From: Longimicrobiales bacterium
Lineage (GTDB): Bacteria; Gemmatimonadota; Gemmatimonadetes; Longimicrobiales; Gaopeijiaceae
Assembly: GCA_951813395.1 (NCBI GenBank)
Contig: OX638356.1
Location: 1,033,340-1,097,339 of the forward strand
DNA length: 64,000 bases
Reading direction: 5' to 3'
Shown here: positions 18,725-27,212 of the stretch, one piece after another
How positions within the stretch are numbered: position 1 is the stretch's first letter
Layout of the letters: each line of letters begins with the position of its first letter
Notes under the pieces: generated by a model
What the model was told of the DNA's origin: nothing
Database searches by the model: none
What the model saw: only the letters and a program-made list of their open reading frames with translations
Translations under genes and position numbers: made by a program

Positions 18725-18738
18725 AGGGGAGAAGAGTG

Positions 18739-19860
18739 ATGTTCCGGAGTCATGCCCTTGTCGCCACAGCCGTTCTCGCCGCTTCCGTCCCCGGCCTCGC
18801 CATCCCGGCCCTGTCCCCGCTGGCCGCCCAGGACGTTACCGTCGTCGAGTACGAGCCGCGCAACACCCTGGTCGTCCCGGAGAACCCGGTCACCCGGGCC
18901 CGCTTCCCGTTCGTGGACATTCACGGCCATCAGCGTGGCGAGAGGATGTCGGCCGCCGACATCGAGCGGCTGGTGGGGGAGATGGACGAACTCAACATGG
19001 CGGTCATGGTGAACCTCTCCGGTGGCAGCGGCTTCTCGCTGACCGCGGGGCTCGAGAACATGACCGCGCGGCACCCGTCGCGCTTCGTTTTCTTCGCCAA
19101 CACCAACTTCTTCGGCGTCGGGGAGCCCGGCTGGGGCGAGGAGGCCGCCGCGCAACTCGAAGAGGACGTGAGGAACGGGGCCGCGGGCCTCAAGATCTTC
19201 AAGGGCCTCGGCATGGCGGATCGGGACACCGACGGGAACCGGATCCCGGTTGACGACCCGCGTATGGCGCCGCTGTGGGACAAGGCCGGCGAGCTCGGGA
19301 TTCCGGTGCTCATCCACTCCGCCGACCCCGCTGAATTCTGGCAGCCCCACGACCGCTTCAACGAGCGCTGGCTCGAACTGCGGCTGCGGCCGCGGCGGAT
19401 TCGGCCTCCCGACCGGTTCCCCTCGTTCGAGCAGATCATCGGCGAACAGCACAACCTCTTCCGCAACCACCCGAACACGAACTTCATCGCGGCCCACCTC
19501 GGCTGGCTCGGCCATGACCTCGAGCGGCTCGGCGAGATCCTCGACGAGATCCCGAACATGTACGTCGGCCTGGGCGCGGTCGTGTACGAACTGGGCCGGC
19601 AGCCGAGGTTCGCGCGCGAGTGGCTGATCGAGTACGGGGACCGCGTTCTGATGGGGAAGGACTCCTACAACCAGGAGGAATTCCACACCTACTTCCGCGT
19701 CTTCGAGACCGAGGACGACTACTTCGACTACTACCGCAACTACCACGCGTTCTGGCAGATGTACGGCCTGGGCCTCCCCGACGAAGTGCTGCGGAAGATC
19801 TACTACGAGAACGCGCTGAACCTCGTCCCGGCGATCGACCGGAGCCTGTTTCCCGGCTGA
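18739..19860 (+). CDS. secreted amidohydrolase (amidohydrolase-2 type)
   Basis: 373 residues with a signal peptide ending PLAAQ. The TIM-barrel enzyme begins with the metal-binding FVDIHGHQ motif near residue 60, has VLIHSADPAEFW near 190, FIAAHLGWLGHD near 250 and ends with VLMGKDSYNQEEF and YYENALNL, the order expected for PF04909 metal-dependent hydrolases. Substrate unknown. GGGGAGAAG upstream of the ATG supports the start. It follows the methyltransferase by 14 bp and precedes the interrupted oxidoreductase by 13 bp, suggesting one operon. Confidence 0.9.
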   Translation: MFRSHALVATAVLAASVPGLAIPALSPLAAQDVTVVEYEPRNTLVVPENPVTRARFPFVDIHGHQRGERMSAADIERLVGEMDELNMAVMVNLSGGSGFSLTAGLENMTARHPSRFVFFANTNFFGVGEPGWGEEAAAQLEEDVRNGAAGLKIFKGLGMADRDTDGNRIPVDDPRMAPLWDKAGELGIPVLIHSADPAEFWQPHDRFNERWLELRLRPRRIRPPDRFPSFEQIIGEQHNLFRNHPNTNFIAAHLGWLGHDLERLGEILDEIPNMYVGLGAVVYELGRQPRFAREWLIEYGDRVLMGKDSYNQEEFHTYFRVFETEDDYFDYYRNYHAFWQMYGLGLPDEVLRKIYYENALNLVPAIDRSLFPG

Positions 19861-19873
19861 CGGCGCGCCTCGC

Positions 19874-20770
19874 GTGACAGCGGTTTGGTACGAGTCGACG
19901 GGGCCCGCCCGGGACGTGCTCCGCTACGGGGAGGCCGAGACGCCGCGCCCGGGGCGAGGGGAGGTTCGCGTTCGCGTCGCGGCGTCGGGGGTCAATCCCT
20001 CCGATACCAAGCGGCGGGGCGGTTGGCTCGGCATGGATATGGGGCACGCACGCGTGATCCCTCACTCGGATGGGGCGGGGACGGTGGACGCGGTGGGCGA
20101 GGGGGTCGATCCGGGGCGGATCGGTGAGCGGGTCTGGGTGTGGAACGCGCAGGGCGGCGGCGGGCGGCCGTTCGGGACTGCTGCCGAATGGGTGACGGTG
20201 CCGGCCGGGCAGGCGGTGCGGTTGCCGGACGGGGTGCCATGGTCGGTCGGGGCCGGGTTGGGCGTCCCCGGGTGCACCGCGCACTACGCCGTGCTGGGGG
20301 ACGGGCCGGTGCGCGGGAAGCGCGTGCTCGTGCAGGGCGGGGCGGGGGCGGTGGGCCACATGGCCGTGCAGATCGCGGCGCTGGGCGGGGCCGAGGTGAT
20401 CGCAACGGTGAGCGGCGCGGCGAAGGGGGAGGCGGCGGTGCGGGGCGGTGCGCGCCACGTGGTGGACCGCGCCCGGGAAGATGTGGTGGATCGGGTACGG
20501 GATCTGACCGGCGGCGACGAAGTGGATCGCGTGATCGAGGTGGACCTCGCGGCCAACATCGGGATCGACGTGGAGGTGCTGCGGCCGAACGGCACGATCG
20601 CGTCGTATTCGTCGACCTCGGGACCGGAGTTGCCGCTGGCCTACTACCCGCTGGCCTTCAAGGACCTGCGGATCCACTTCGTGCAGGGCTACCTGCTTCC
20701 GGCCGCGGCGCGCCAGGCGGCGATCCGCGATCTCACGGTGTGGTTGTGCGCGGACCAGCTGGAGGTCTGA
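19874..20770 (+). CDS. NADPH:quinone oxidoreductase-like protein, C-terminally truncated by an in-frame TGA
   Basis: 298 residues of a zinc-independent MDR-family reductase. It has the N-terminal GroES-like domain (GRGEVRVRVAASGVNPSDTK) and the nucleotide-binding motif VQGGAGAVGHMAVQIA near residue 155. GTG start at 19874. The frame stops at TGA (20768-20770), yet the following codons continue the family C-terminus (see next entry), so the last strand and helix are lost. Fold stability may suffer. Likely co-transcribed with the preceding amidohydrolase. Confidence 0.75.
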   Translation: MTAVWYESTGPARDVLRYGEAETPRPGRGEVRVRVAASGVNPSDTKRRGGWLGMDMGHARVIPHSDGAGTVDAVGEGVDPGRIGERVWVWNAQGGGGRPFGTAAEWVTVPAGQAVRLPDGVPWSVGAGLGVPGCTAHYAVLGDGPVRGKRVLVQGGAGAVGHMAVQIAALGGAEVIATVSGAAKGEAAVRGGARHVVDRAREDVVDRVRDLTGGDEVDRVIEVDLAANIGIDVEVLRPNGTIASYSSTSGPELPLAYYPLAFKDLRIHFVQGYLLPAAARQAAIRDLTVWLCADQLEV

Positions 20771-20884
20771 ATCGCGGAGACATTCCCGCTCGTGGACACC
20801 GCCGCTGCCCACGAGCTGCTCGAGTCCGGACGGGCCGACGGAAAGGTGGTGGTGGCGATGCAGCACGACTACCGGGAGGCTTGA
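20771..20884 (+). pseudogene. C-terminal remainder of the quinone oxidoreductase after an in-frame TGA
   Basis: Directly after the TGA at 20768-20770, the same frame reads IAETFPLVDTAAAHELLESG and then RADGKVVVAM before a second TGA at 20882. This is the standard end of quinone oxidoreductases. One substitution (for example CGA to TGA) therefore explains the split. The natural end overlaps the 3' end of the HNH gene on the other strand by 16 bp. Confidence 0.75.
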
Positions 20885-22266
20885 CGTTGTTGTTCGTTGC
20901 AGAACCAGTCCAGGGCCCAGGCCCAGTCGATGCGCTCGCCGTGCCACAGCGTGGTGCCGGCCCAGGGGCTGATATCCGCCCGCCCGTGCCAGCGGGCCAG
21001 GCCGTAGTCCGGCGGTGGCACTGCCTCGCCGTCTACCGCAGGCCCGGCCAAACCGCCGCGAGGCAGCAACTTGCCGATGTCCGGAGGATCGGGCGCCACG
21101 GGCATCGGCACCCCCAGCGGGTTGAGGAAGCGCAGCACTCCCCTGTCGTCCACCTCCACCCGCCAGCCGCCCTCGTGGACCGCGCGGTGGTGGAAGGGGC
21201 AGAGCAGCACGAGGTTGCCCAGAGCGGTTTCGCCGCCCTCGGCCCAGGGGATGATGTGATGGGCGTGGGTGCGGAGCCGCGACCCGCATCCGGGGAATCG
21301 GCAGCCGCCGTCGCGGGCGTCCAGCGCCTTGCGGAGCCGCCAGTCCACGGTCCGCCGCCGCCGTCCGACGTCGAGCACCGAGCCGTCCTTCCCCCGCGCG
21401 ATGGGCACGACCTCGGCATCGCAGGCGAGCCGCGAAGACGTTTCAGCTGAAACGCGCGAGCCCTCTTCCGTGACTAGGGCCAGCGGCGCTTCTTCCGCCA
21501 GACTGTCCGGCGCCTCCGGCGTCTCCAACCCGCCCTCTGCAAACGCGTGCACGACGAGATGGACCCGGGGCTGGACGTGCTCGTCGAGCCACAGGCCCAG
21601 GGCGTCGGCCCGGCGCTGGTTGGGTGTGATCTTCTGCTCGGTTCCGGCGGCGCGCTGCTCGCGGTAGAGCTTCCGTTCGGCCGCCTCGAGCGCCTTGAGC
21701 AGCAGGCTTCCCACCTCGGGGCTGAGCCGGCCGCGGATCTCGTAGTTGCCGTCTTCGACGGGGTACAGGTCGAGGCCCCGGCGCTCGGCGCGGACGGCCT
21801 GCGCGTCCTCGCTCCGGGCGATGCGGCGCGAGTCCCGGACCAGGCGCTCGACGTGGGCGGCGGTGCCGTGGTGGGCGAAGGAGAGGAGTTCCTTCTCGTT
21901 CTCGGGTGTGGCGATGCGGGTCAGGGCCCGGACCTTGGAGTAGGAGAGCTTCCCCCTGGCGAGGGCCTTCGAGATGCGGGGCAGTGCGGGCAGGCAGCGG
22001 GCCACGCGGACCTTCTCGCGAGCGGGTCCGAGCGAGATGCCGGTGCGCCAGGAGAGCCAGTGGGCGCAGGAGCGGAAGCCCTGCCAGCGTCCTTCTTCGT
22101 CGTAGGTCTGGAGCCGGCAGAGGAGCTGGTAGACGGCGGCGTCCAGGTGCGCGGAGAGCGCCGCGATCTCGTCGCCGAGCGGGTCGTCGCCGGGGGAGGG
22201 GGCAGTGGGGACAAGGGCCGTGGAGGCCGTGGAGGCGGTGGTCGTGGTGGTCGTGGTGGTAGACAT
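20869..22266 (-). CDS. DUF222 / HNH endonuclease (13E12-repeat-like)
   Basis: 465 residues. A helical DUF222 domain occupies about residues 30-300, and a C-terminal HNH nuclease lies near 320-370 with CRFPGCGSRLRTHAHHIIPW, the Cys pair and NLVLLCPFHHRAVHEGGW. The family is widespread, often repeated within genomes, and suspected to be mobile or selfish, but its function is unproven. The N-terminus is a run of eight threonines made by a low-complexity ACC/ACG tract (about 22230-22260). Both neighbours are broken genes, which fits insertion or local instability. The ATG at 22266 is the only start upstream of the conserved domain. Confidence 0.88.
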   Translation of the reverse strand: MSTTTTTTTTASTASTALVPTAPSPGDDPLGDEIAALSAHLDAAVYQLLCRLQTYDEEGRWQGFRSCAHWLSWRTGISLGPAREKVRVARCLPALPRISKALARGKLSYSKVRALTRIATPENEKELLSFAHHGTAAHVERLVRDSRRIARSEDAQAVRAERRGLDLYPVEDGNYEIRGRLSPEVGSLLLKALEAAERKLYREQRAAGTEQKITPNQRRADALGLWLDEHVQPRVHLVVHAFAEGGLETPEAPDSLAEEAPLALVTEEGSRVSAETSSRLACDAEVVPIARGKDGSVLDVGRRRRTVDWRLRKALDARDGGCRFPGCGSRLRTHAHHIIPWAEGGETALGNLVLLCPFHHRAVHEGGWRVEVDDRGVLRFLNPLGVPMPVAPDPPDIGKLLPRGGLAGPAVDGEAVPPPDYGLARWHGRADISPWAGTTLWHGERIDWAWALDWFCNEQQRQASR

Positions 22267-22379
22267 GCTGATCCGATCCCGGAGTCATGGGTGGCTGGTT
22301 GTGTTCTTACCCTCTTATACCCCACAGTTCGGGAAAAGTTCGGGTCGATGTTCAAAGGAAACGGGCCGGGCCGTGGCCG

Positions 22380-22881
22380 CTACGGCCCGTCCACTACCAG
22401 CACCCCCGACCCGTCGATCCTTCCCGACTTGAGTGCGATCAGCGCCTCGTTGGCCTGCTCCAGCGGGAATCTGGTGACCTTGGGCCGGATGGGAATTTCC
22501 GCGGCGGCTTTCAGGAGTTTCCGCCCGTCGTCGCGGGTGTTAGACCGATTCACTGCAGAGATTCTCTCGCCCCGCCGCGCAGTATCCGCACGCGCCGCAT
22601 GTGCCGCGCAGCCAGGCGATGCCCACGCGGTCTCCCGGCCGGTACCGCCTCGCGCCGGCTCCCCGCGCCTCCACCACGCCCACCACCTGGTGGCCGGGGA
22701 CCAGCGGCAGGTTCGCCGCCCTCAGATCCCCTTCGATTACATGCAGATCCGTGCGGCAAACGCCGCAGGCCGTGACGCGGATCCGGACTTCGCCGGGGCC
22801 GGGTTCGGGTCGCGCGACCTCGACGGTTTGCAGGGGCCGGCTTTCGATGGGCGTCTGCCGTTTCAGAATGCAGGCTCGGAG
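22380..22881 (-). pseudogene. zinc-dependent alcohol dehydrogenase remnant with internal deletion
   Basis: The 5' part encodes the N-terminal GroES-like domain of a zinc alcohol dehydrogenase: RACILKRQTPIESRPL, ACGVCRTDLHVIEGDL, and the structural-zinc stretch GTCGACGYCAAGRENLC, then SESV and a TAA. Immediately after, in another frame, comes the family's C-terminus: NTRDDGRKLLKAAAEIP, VTRFPLEQANEALIALKSG, and VLVVDGP before TAG at 22380. The roughly 150-residue nucleotide-binding domain that should lie between is missing and the frame is shifted. No standard start codon is found at the expected site near 22881. The gene is dead. Confidence 0.8.
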
Positions 22882-23129
22882 TGGATCGTCGCTCCTTTCC
22901 GGCGTCGGGGCCTGGGGGGACTCGTGTCGTGCGGCGGGGAGTCGTGTCCGGTGATCGTCGTTCGGGGGCGCTGGTCGGGGCAAGGTTCTCGGCCTCCCAA
23001 CGGGAGCGGGGTCCCGTTTGTCCCTGTATGTACCCGCTGTGGCGTTGCGGCTTCGCGCGAGGCCACACAATATGACGTTCCGCGGCTTCGAGATGGCTGC
23101 GGGAACCACTTCCAGGGAGGATCCGACCG

Positions 23130-24107
23130 ATGTTGACCCGACGTGAATGGCTCCAATCGACCGCAGCCGCCGGCGCCGCCGGGGCGGTGCTCGCTCTCGA
23201 TCCCGGCTTGCTGCGTGCGTTGCGACGGCAGGAAATGATGACCCGAGCGATTCCGGCTACTGGCGAGCAGGTGCCGATTGTGGGGCTGGGGAGTTCCGCG
23301 ACGTTTTCGCGGGTGGCCCGGGGCGACGATGTGAGTCAGCTTCGCGATGTCCTGCGCACCTTTGTGGACTACGGCGGAACCGTGTTCGACACGGCGCCCA
23401 GTTACGGATCCTCCGAGGAGGTGTCCGGACGGCTGGCGATGGAGATGGGCATCTCCGACCGGATTTTCTGGGCGACCAAGGTCAACGTGGCGGGGCGGGG
23501 AGGCGGATCGGTGGATCCGGCTGCGGCCCGCGCGCAGGTCGAGCGTTCCTTCGAGTACTTCGGCGTGGATGAGATGGATCTGATCCAGGTGCACAACCTG
23601 GGTGACCCGCCCACGCAGGTGGGCATCATCGAGGAGCTGAAGCAGGAAGGGCGGATCCGCTACATCGGGATTACCAGCACCAGCAAGCGGCAGTATCCGG
23701 CGCTCGTGCAGGCCATGCAGGACTATCCGCTCGACTTCATCGGGATCGACTATGCGGTCGACAACCGGAGCGCGGCCGAGGAGATCTTCCCGGTGGCCGA
23801 GGACCAGGGCATCGGGATCCTGGTATACGTGCCCTTCGGCCGCACCCGGCTGTGGTCGCGGATCGGCGACCGCGAGGTGCCCGAGTGGGCCCATGAGTTC
23901 GGTGCCGATTCGTGGGCGCGGTTCTTCATCAAGTTCGCCGCGGCGCACCCGGCCGTGACGTGCGTGACGCCGGCCACGAGCAACCCGGAGCACATGATCG
24001 ACAACCTGGGCGCCGGCATGGGCGGGCTGCCCGACGAAGACCAGCAGGCGCGGATGATCGAACTGGTGGACGCGCTGCCGCCGGCTCCGCGCCGCCGCGG
24101 AGTCTGA
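23130..24107 (+). CDS. aldo/keto reductase with twin-arginine-like leader
   Basis: 325 residues. The N-terminus (MLTRREWLQSTAAAGAAGAVLAL) looks like a twin-arginine export signal, though it is not a perfect RR-x-FLK. The catalytic tetrad of aldo/keto reductases is visible: Asp87 and Tyr92 in FDTAPSYG, Lys117 in ATKV, and His155 in QVHN. It likely reduces carbonyl compounds with NAD(P)H; if exported folded, the cofactor would be loaded in the cytoplasm. GGGAGG lies 9 bp before the ATG. The amidase gene begins 2 bp after its stop, so the pair is an operon. Confidence 0.9.
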   Translation: MLTRREWLQSTAAAGAAGAVLALDPGLLRALRRQEMMTRAIPATGEQVPIVGLGSSATFSRVARGDDVSQLRDVLRTFVDYGGTVFDTAPSYGSSEEVSGRLAMEMGISDRIFWATKVNVAGRGGGSVDPAAARAQVERSFEYFGVDEMDLIQVHNLGDPPTQVGIIEELKQEGRIRYIGITSTSKRQYPALVQAMQDYPLDFIGIDYAVDNRSAAEEIFPVAEDQGIGILVYVPFGRTRLWSRIGDREVPEWAHEFGADSWARFFIKFAAAHPAVTCVTPATSNPEHMIDNLGAGMGGLPDEDQQARMIELVDALPPAPRRRGV

Positions 24108-24109
24108 AA

Positions 24110-25762
24110 GTGATCGACCGCCGCCGCTTTATCGGAACGTCAATCGCCGGGGGCGCCGCCGCCGCGCTGGGCACTTCCGCGTGCGCTCCCGACAGCCCGA
24201 CGCGGGATTCGGAGCCCGGTGCGGGGGCAGGGGCCGGGGCCGCGGGCACCCGGCCCGGAGCCTTCGAACTGGACGAGACCACGGTCGCCGACCTGCAGGC
24301 GGCGATGGCCTCCGGCGAGCGGACGGCGCGCTCGATCACCGAGCTCTACCTGGAACGCATCGCGGCGCTGGATGGGCAGGGTCCGGAGTTGCGGTCGGTG
24401 ATCGAGACCAACCCGGAGGCGCTGGACATCGCTGACCAGCTCGACGAGGAGCGGCGGACGAGCGGGCCGCGCGGGCCCCTGCACGGCATTCCGGTCGCGC
24501 TCAAGGACAACCTCGACACGCACGACAGCATGACGACCACGGCGGGGTCGCTTGCGCTGGAGGGCTCGATTCCGCCGCAGGACTCGTTCGTCGCGCAGCG
24601 GCTGCGCGAGGCGGGCGCGATCATCCTGGCCAAGTTGAACATGAGCGAGTGGGCGTACTTCCGCGGGGAGCGGGCGACGAGCGGGTGGAGTGCGCGGGGC
24701 GGCCAGTGCCGCAACCCGTATGCGCTCGACCGCAACCCGTGCGGGTCGAGCTCCGGCTCGGGCGTGGCGGCCGCGGCGAACCTGTCGGCGCTGACCGTCG
24801 GCACCGAGACCGGGGGGTCGATCATGTGCCCCTCCTCGACCAACGGGATCGTGGGGATCAAGCCGACGGTGGGGCTGTGGAGCCGCTCCGGGATCATCCC
24901 CATCTCGCACTCGCAGGATACCGCGGGCCCGATGTGCCGCACGGTGGCCGACGCGGCCGCGCTGCTGGGGCCGGTCACCGGCGTGGATCCGCGCGATCCG
25001 GCTACGGCGGCGAGCGACGGCAACGCGCACGCGGACTACACGCAGTTTCTGGACGCGGGCGGCCTGCAGGGGGCGCGCGTCGGCGTGGCCAGGAGTTTTC
25101 CGGGCTTCTCGCCCGATTTGCTGGCGGTCTTCGACGAAGCGGTCGAGGCGATGCGCGAGGCGGGCGCGGTCGTGGTGGATCCCGCCAACCTGCCCAACGC
25201 GGCCTGGAACGACGAACAGCCGCTGCTGGTGCTCGAGTACGAGTTCAAGGCCAACCTGAACGCGTACCTGGCCAGCCTGGGGCCGGACGCGCCGGTGAAG
25301 ACGCTCGCCGAGGTCATCGCGTTCAACGAGCGCAACGCCGACCTGGAGATGCCGCACTTCGGGCAGGAGCGGCTGATTGCGTCGGAGGCGCGCGGGCCGC
25401 TGACCGACCAGGTCTACCTCGACGCGGTCCGCGCGATCCAGCGTGGCAGCCGCGAGGACGGGATCGACGCGGTGATGGACGAGCACAACCTGGACGCGAT
25501 CGTCGCTCCGACGCGCGGTCCGGGCTGGAAGACCGACCACATCCTGGGCGACTCGCTCGGCGGCGGGTCGAGCGCGGGTCCGGCGGCGATCGCCGGGTAT
25601 CCGGACATCACGGTGCCGATGGGGTTCGTGTCGGGGCTGCCGGTGGGCGTGTCCTTCTTCGGTCGCCGCTGGAGCGAGCCCGTGCTCCTGCGCATCGCGT
25701 ACGCGTACGAACAGGCGACCGGCCACCGGGTGGCGCCGACCTTCGCGGAGACGCTGGGGTAG
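24110..25762 (+). CDS. exported amidase-signature enzyme
   Basis: 550 residues starting at GTG 24110, two bases after the reductase stop. A twin-arginine signal (DRRRFIGTSIAGG) leads to a lipobox-like TSAC. The amidase signature is intact: Lys132 in VALKDN, the serine-rich GSSSGSG loop (212-218) providing the cis-Ser, and nucleophile Ser237 in GTETGGSIMCPS. The family hydrolyses amides by a Ser-cisSer-Lys triad; the natural amide is unknown. The frame is open far upstream, but earlier starts would lie inside the reductase gene and lack the signal peptide. Confidence 0.92.
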   Translation: MIDRRRFIGTSIAGGAAAALGTSACAPDSPTRDSEPGAGAGAGAAGTRPGAFELDETTVADLQAAMASGERTARSITELYLERIAALDGQGPELRSVIETNPEALDIADQLDEERRTSGPRGPLHGIPVALKDNLDTHDSMTTTAGSLALEGSIPPQDSFVAQRLREAGAIILAKLNMSEWAYFRGERATSGWSARGGQCRNPYALDRNPCGSSSGSGVAAAANLSALTVGTETGGSIMCPSSTNGIVGIKPTVGLWSRSGIIPISHSQDTAGPMCRTVADAAALLGPVTGVDPRDPATAASDGNAHADYTQFLDAGGLQGARVGVARSFPGFSPDLLAVFDEAVEAMREAGAVVVDPANLPNAAWNDEQPLLVLEYEFKANLNAYLASLGPDAPVKTLAEVIAFNERNADLEMPHFGQERLIASEARGPLTDQVYLDAVRAIQRGSREDGIDAVMDEHNLDAIVAPTRGPGWKTDHILGDSLGGGSSAGPAAIAGYPDITVPMGFVSGLPVGVSFFGRRWSEPVLLRIAYAYEQATGHRVAPTFAETLG

Positions 25763-25782
25763 GGCGCGTCAGGCTCGCGCCC
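25762..25782. terminator. GC-rich hairpin between convergent genes
   Basis: GGGCGCG (25762-25768) and CGCGCCC (25776-25782) are perfect 7-bp arms with a 7-nt loop. It begins at the last base of the amidase stop codon and ends 12 bp before the stop of the convergent SRPBCC gene. No T-tract follows on either strand, so it would be a weak or Rho-assisted terminator, or simply an mRNA 3'-end stabiliser. Confidence 0.45.
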
Positions 25783-25793
25783 CGAGCCGTCCG

Positions 25794-26576
25794 TCAGGCT
25801 TTCTGAAAGCCGGTCACCCGGCGGATCGTCCCGTCCGGATCCGCCTTGATGTGATTGAATCCCTCGCTGCCGCCGCCCGGTCCCGTGGCGCGCCATCCGA
25901 CCAGCGCCTCGCCGCGGCAGACGCGCACGTCGCCCGTGTGCTCGAGGCTGTAGCCGGGCATGTAGTGGTGACAGCTGGCGATATGCATGGAGAGCAGGCC
26001 GAGTCCGGTGAGGCCGGTCCAGTCGTCCCGGAAGGTGATGTCTTCCGCGCAGCACCGGCGCAGTGCGGCCATGCGCTTCTCTTCGTCCTGCTCGTTCCAC
26101 GCGGAGACCCATTCCGGCAGCGTGCGCTCCAGTCCCGCGCCCAGGTCGATCCGGTTCGCCTCCAGGTTGAGCCGGCTCATCTGGAAGTGCCAGCCGCCCT
26201 CCTGCTGCTTTGCCGCCTTTGCCGAGGGCAGCCCGCTGTGACGCAGGTCGACCCTGCACCCCGACCCGGCGGCGTTCACCCGGAACTCCAGCAGCGAGGA
26301 CCCGGCCGGGTGCGTGTCGGCCTGGATTCCCGTCTCCATCCCCCAGGTCAGTTCCAGGCGACGCGCATCCGCGTCCACGGCCACGATCTCGCCGGCGATC
26401 ACGATGTTGAAGTTCGGAAACGCCGCCCGGAACGGGCTTCCAGGCTTCGGTTCGAAGGTGACCTCGCCCTGCATCCAGGTCGAAAAAAGCTCCGGTTCGG
26501 TGAGGATCGACCACACCGTCGCGGGGCTCGCGTCGATCTCGACCGACAGGTCGATCACGCTTGCATCTTTTTCCAC
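25794..26576 (-). CDS. SRPBCC (START/AHSA1-like) domain protein
   Basis: 260 residues. The first half is a SRPBCC ligand-binding fold (IDLSVEIDASPATVWSILTEPE, then FSTWMQGEVTFEPKPG), as in AHSA1-type proteins. The second half (from about residue 155) has conserved-looking aromatic and His residues (MHIASCHHYMPGYS) and could be a SnoaL-like domain, but that is uncertain. It probably binds a hydrophobic small molecule in the cytoplasm. GTG at 26576 is chosen because GGGAGA lies 5 bp upstream and the domain starts there. Confidence 0.8.
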   Translation of the reverse strand: MEKDASVIDLSVEIDASPATVWSILTEPELFSTWMQGEVTFEPKPGSPFRAAFPNFNIVIAGEIVAVDADARRLELTWGMETGIQADTHPAGSSLLEFRVNAAGSGCRVDLRHSGLPSAKAAKQQEGGWHFQMSRLNLEANRIDLGAGLERTLPEWVSAWNEQDEEKRMAALRRCCAEDITFRDDWTGLTGLGLLSMHIASCHHYMPGYSLEHTGDVRVCRGEALVGWRATGPGGGSEGFNHIKADPDGTIRRVTGFQKA

Positions 26577-26680
26577 GTCCGTCTCCCGGCTTAAGCCCGT
26601 TTGAATCCGGTTGCCCGCTTTCGGCGTCCGGCTTACCGTCTCTCGGTCTCGTCCGATCACAAGAGGGGGAGGAAGGTACG

Positions 26681-27130
26681 ATGAGCGAGCATCTGCGCAA
26701 CGTCGGAGGGGCGGTGCTGGGCTGGGTCGTCATGTACGGCTGCGTTTTCGTGCTGATGTTGGGCGTCTGGACGATGCTGGGCGCTGACCGAGTCTTCCAG
26801 CCGGGGAGCTGGGAGGTGTCGGGGACATGGAACGTCCTGTCGATCGCGATCGGCCTGATTGCCGCGGTCATGGGCGGTCTGGTGTGCGCCAGGGTCTCCG
26901 CCGACAAGCGCGGCGTGTGGATGCTTGTGGCGCTGGTCGTGGTGCTGGGCGTAGCAAGCGCGCTGCTCTATGCTCCCGTGACGGACGCGGCGTCGGGTGT
27001 CCGCCCACCGGGTGTTTCCATGGCGGAAGCAATGATGACCTCCCAGCAGCCGACATGGAGTGTGTGGCTGAATCCGGTGCTGGGCGCGATCGGAGCGCTG
27101 TTCGGCGCCAGGCTGGTCAAGAGCGATTAG
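26681..27130 (+). CDS. hypothetical membrane protein, four predicted helices
   Basis: 149 residues with four hydrophobic segments (about 8-34, 50-72, 78-97 and 125-145) and short loops. No family is recognised; the layout resembles small uncharacterised membrane proteins often found beside transporters. GGGGAGGAAGG just upstream gives a strong ribosome site. The MATE exporter coding sequence begins at or right after its stop codon, so the two are probably linked. Confidence 0.8.
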   Translation: MSEHLRNVGGAVLGWVVMYGCVFVLMLGVWTMLGADRVFQPGSWEVSGTWNVLSIAIGLIAAVMGGLVCARVSADKRGVWMLVALVVVLGVASALLYAPVTDAASGVRPPGVSMAEAMMTSQQPTWSVWLNPVLGAIGALFGARLVKSD

Positions 27131-27212
27131 TCGGAGTCGACCCAGCTCCTTCGACCGCTCCATCGTCGAGGGGCCCATCGGCCGCGCCGTCTGGAAGCTG
27201 GCGTGGCCCACG

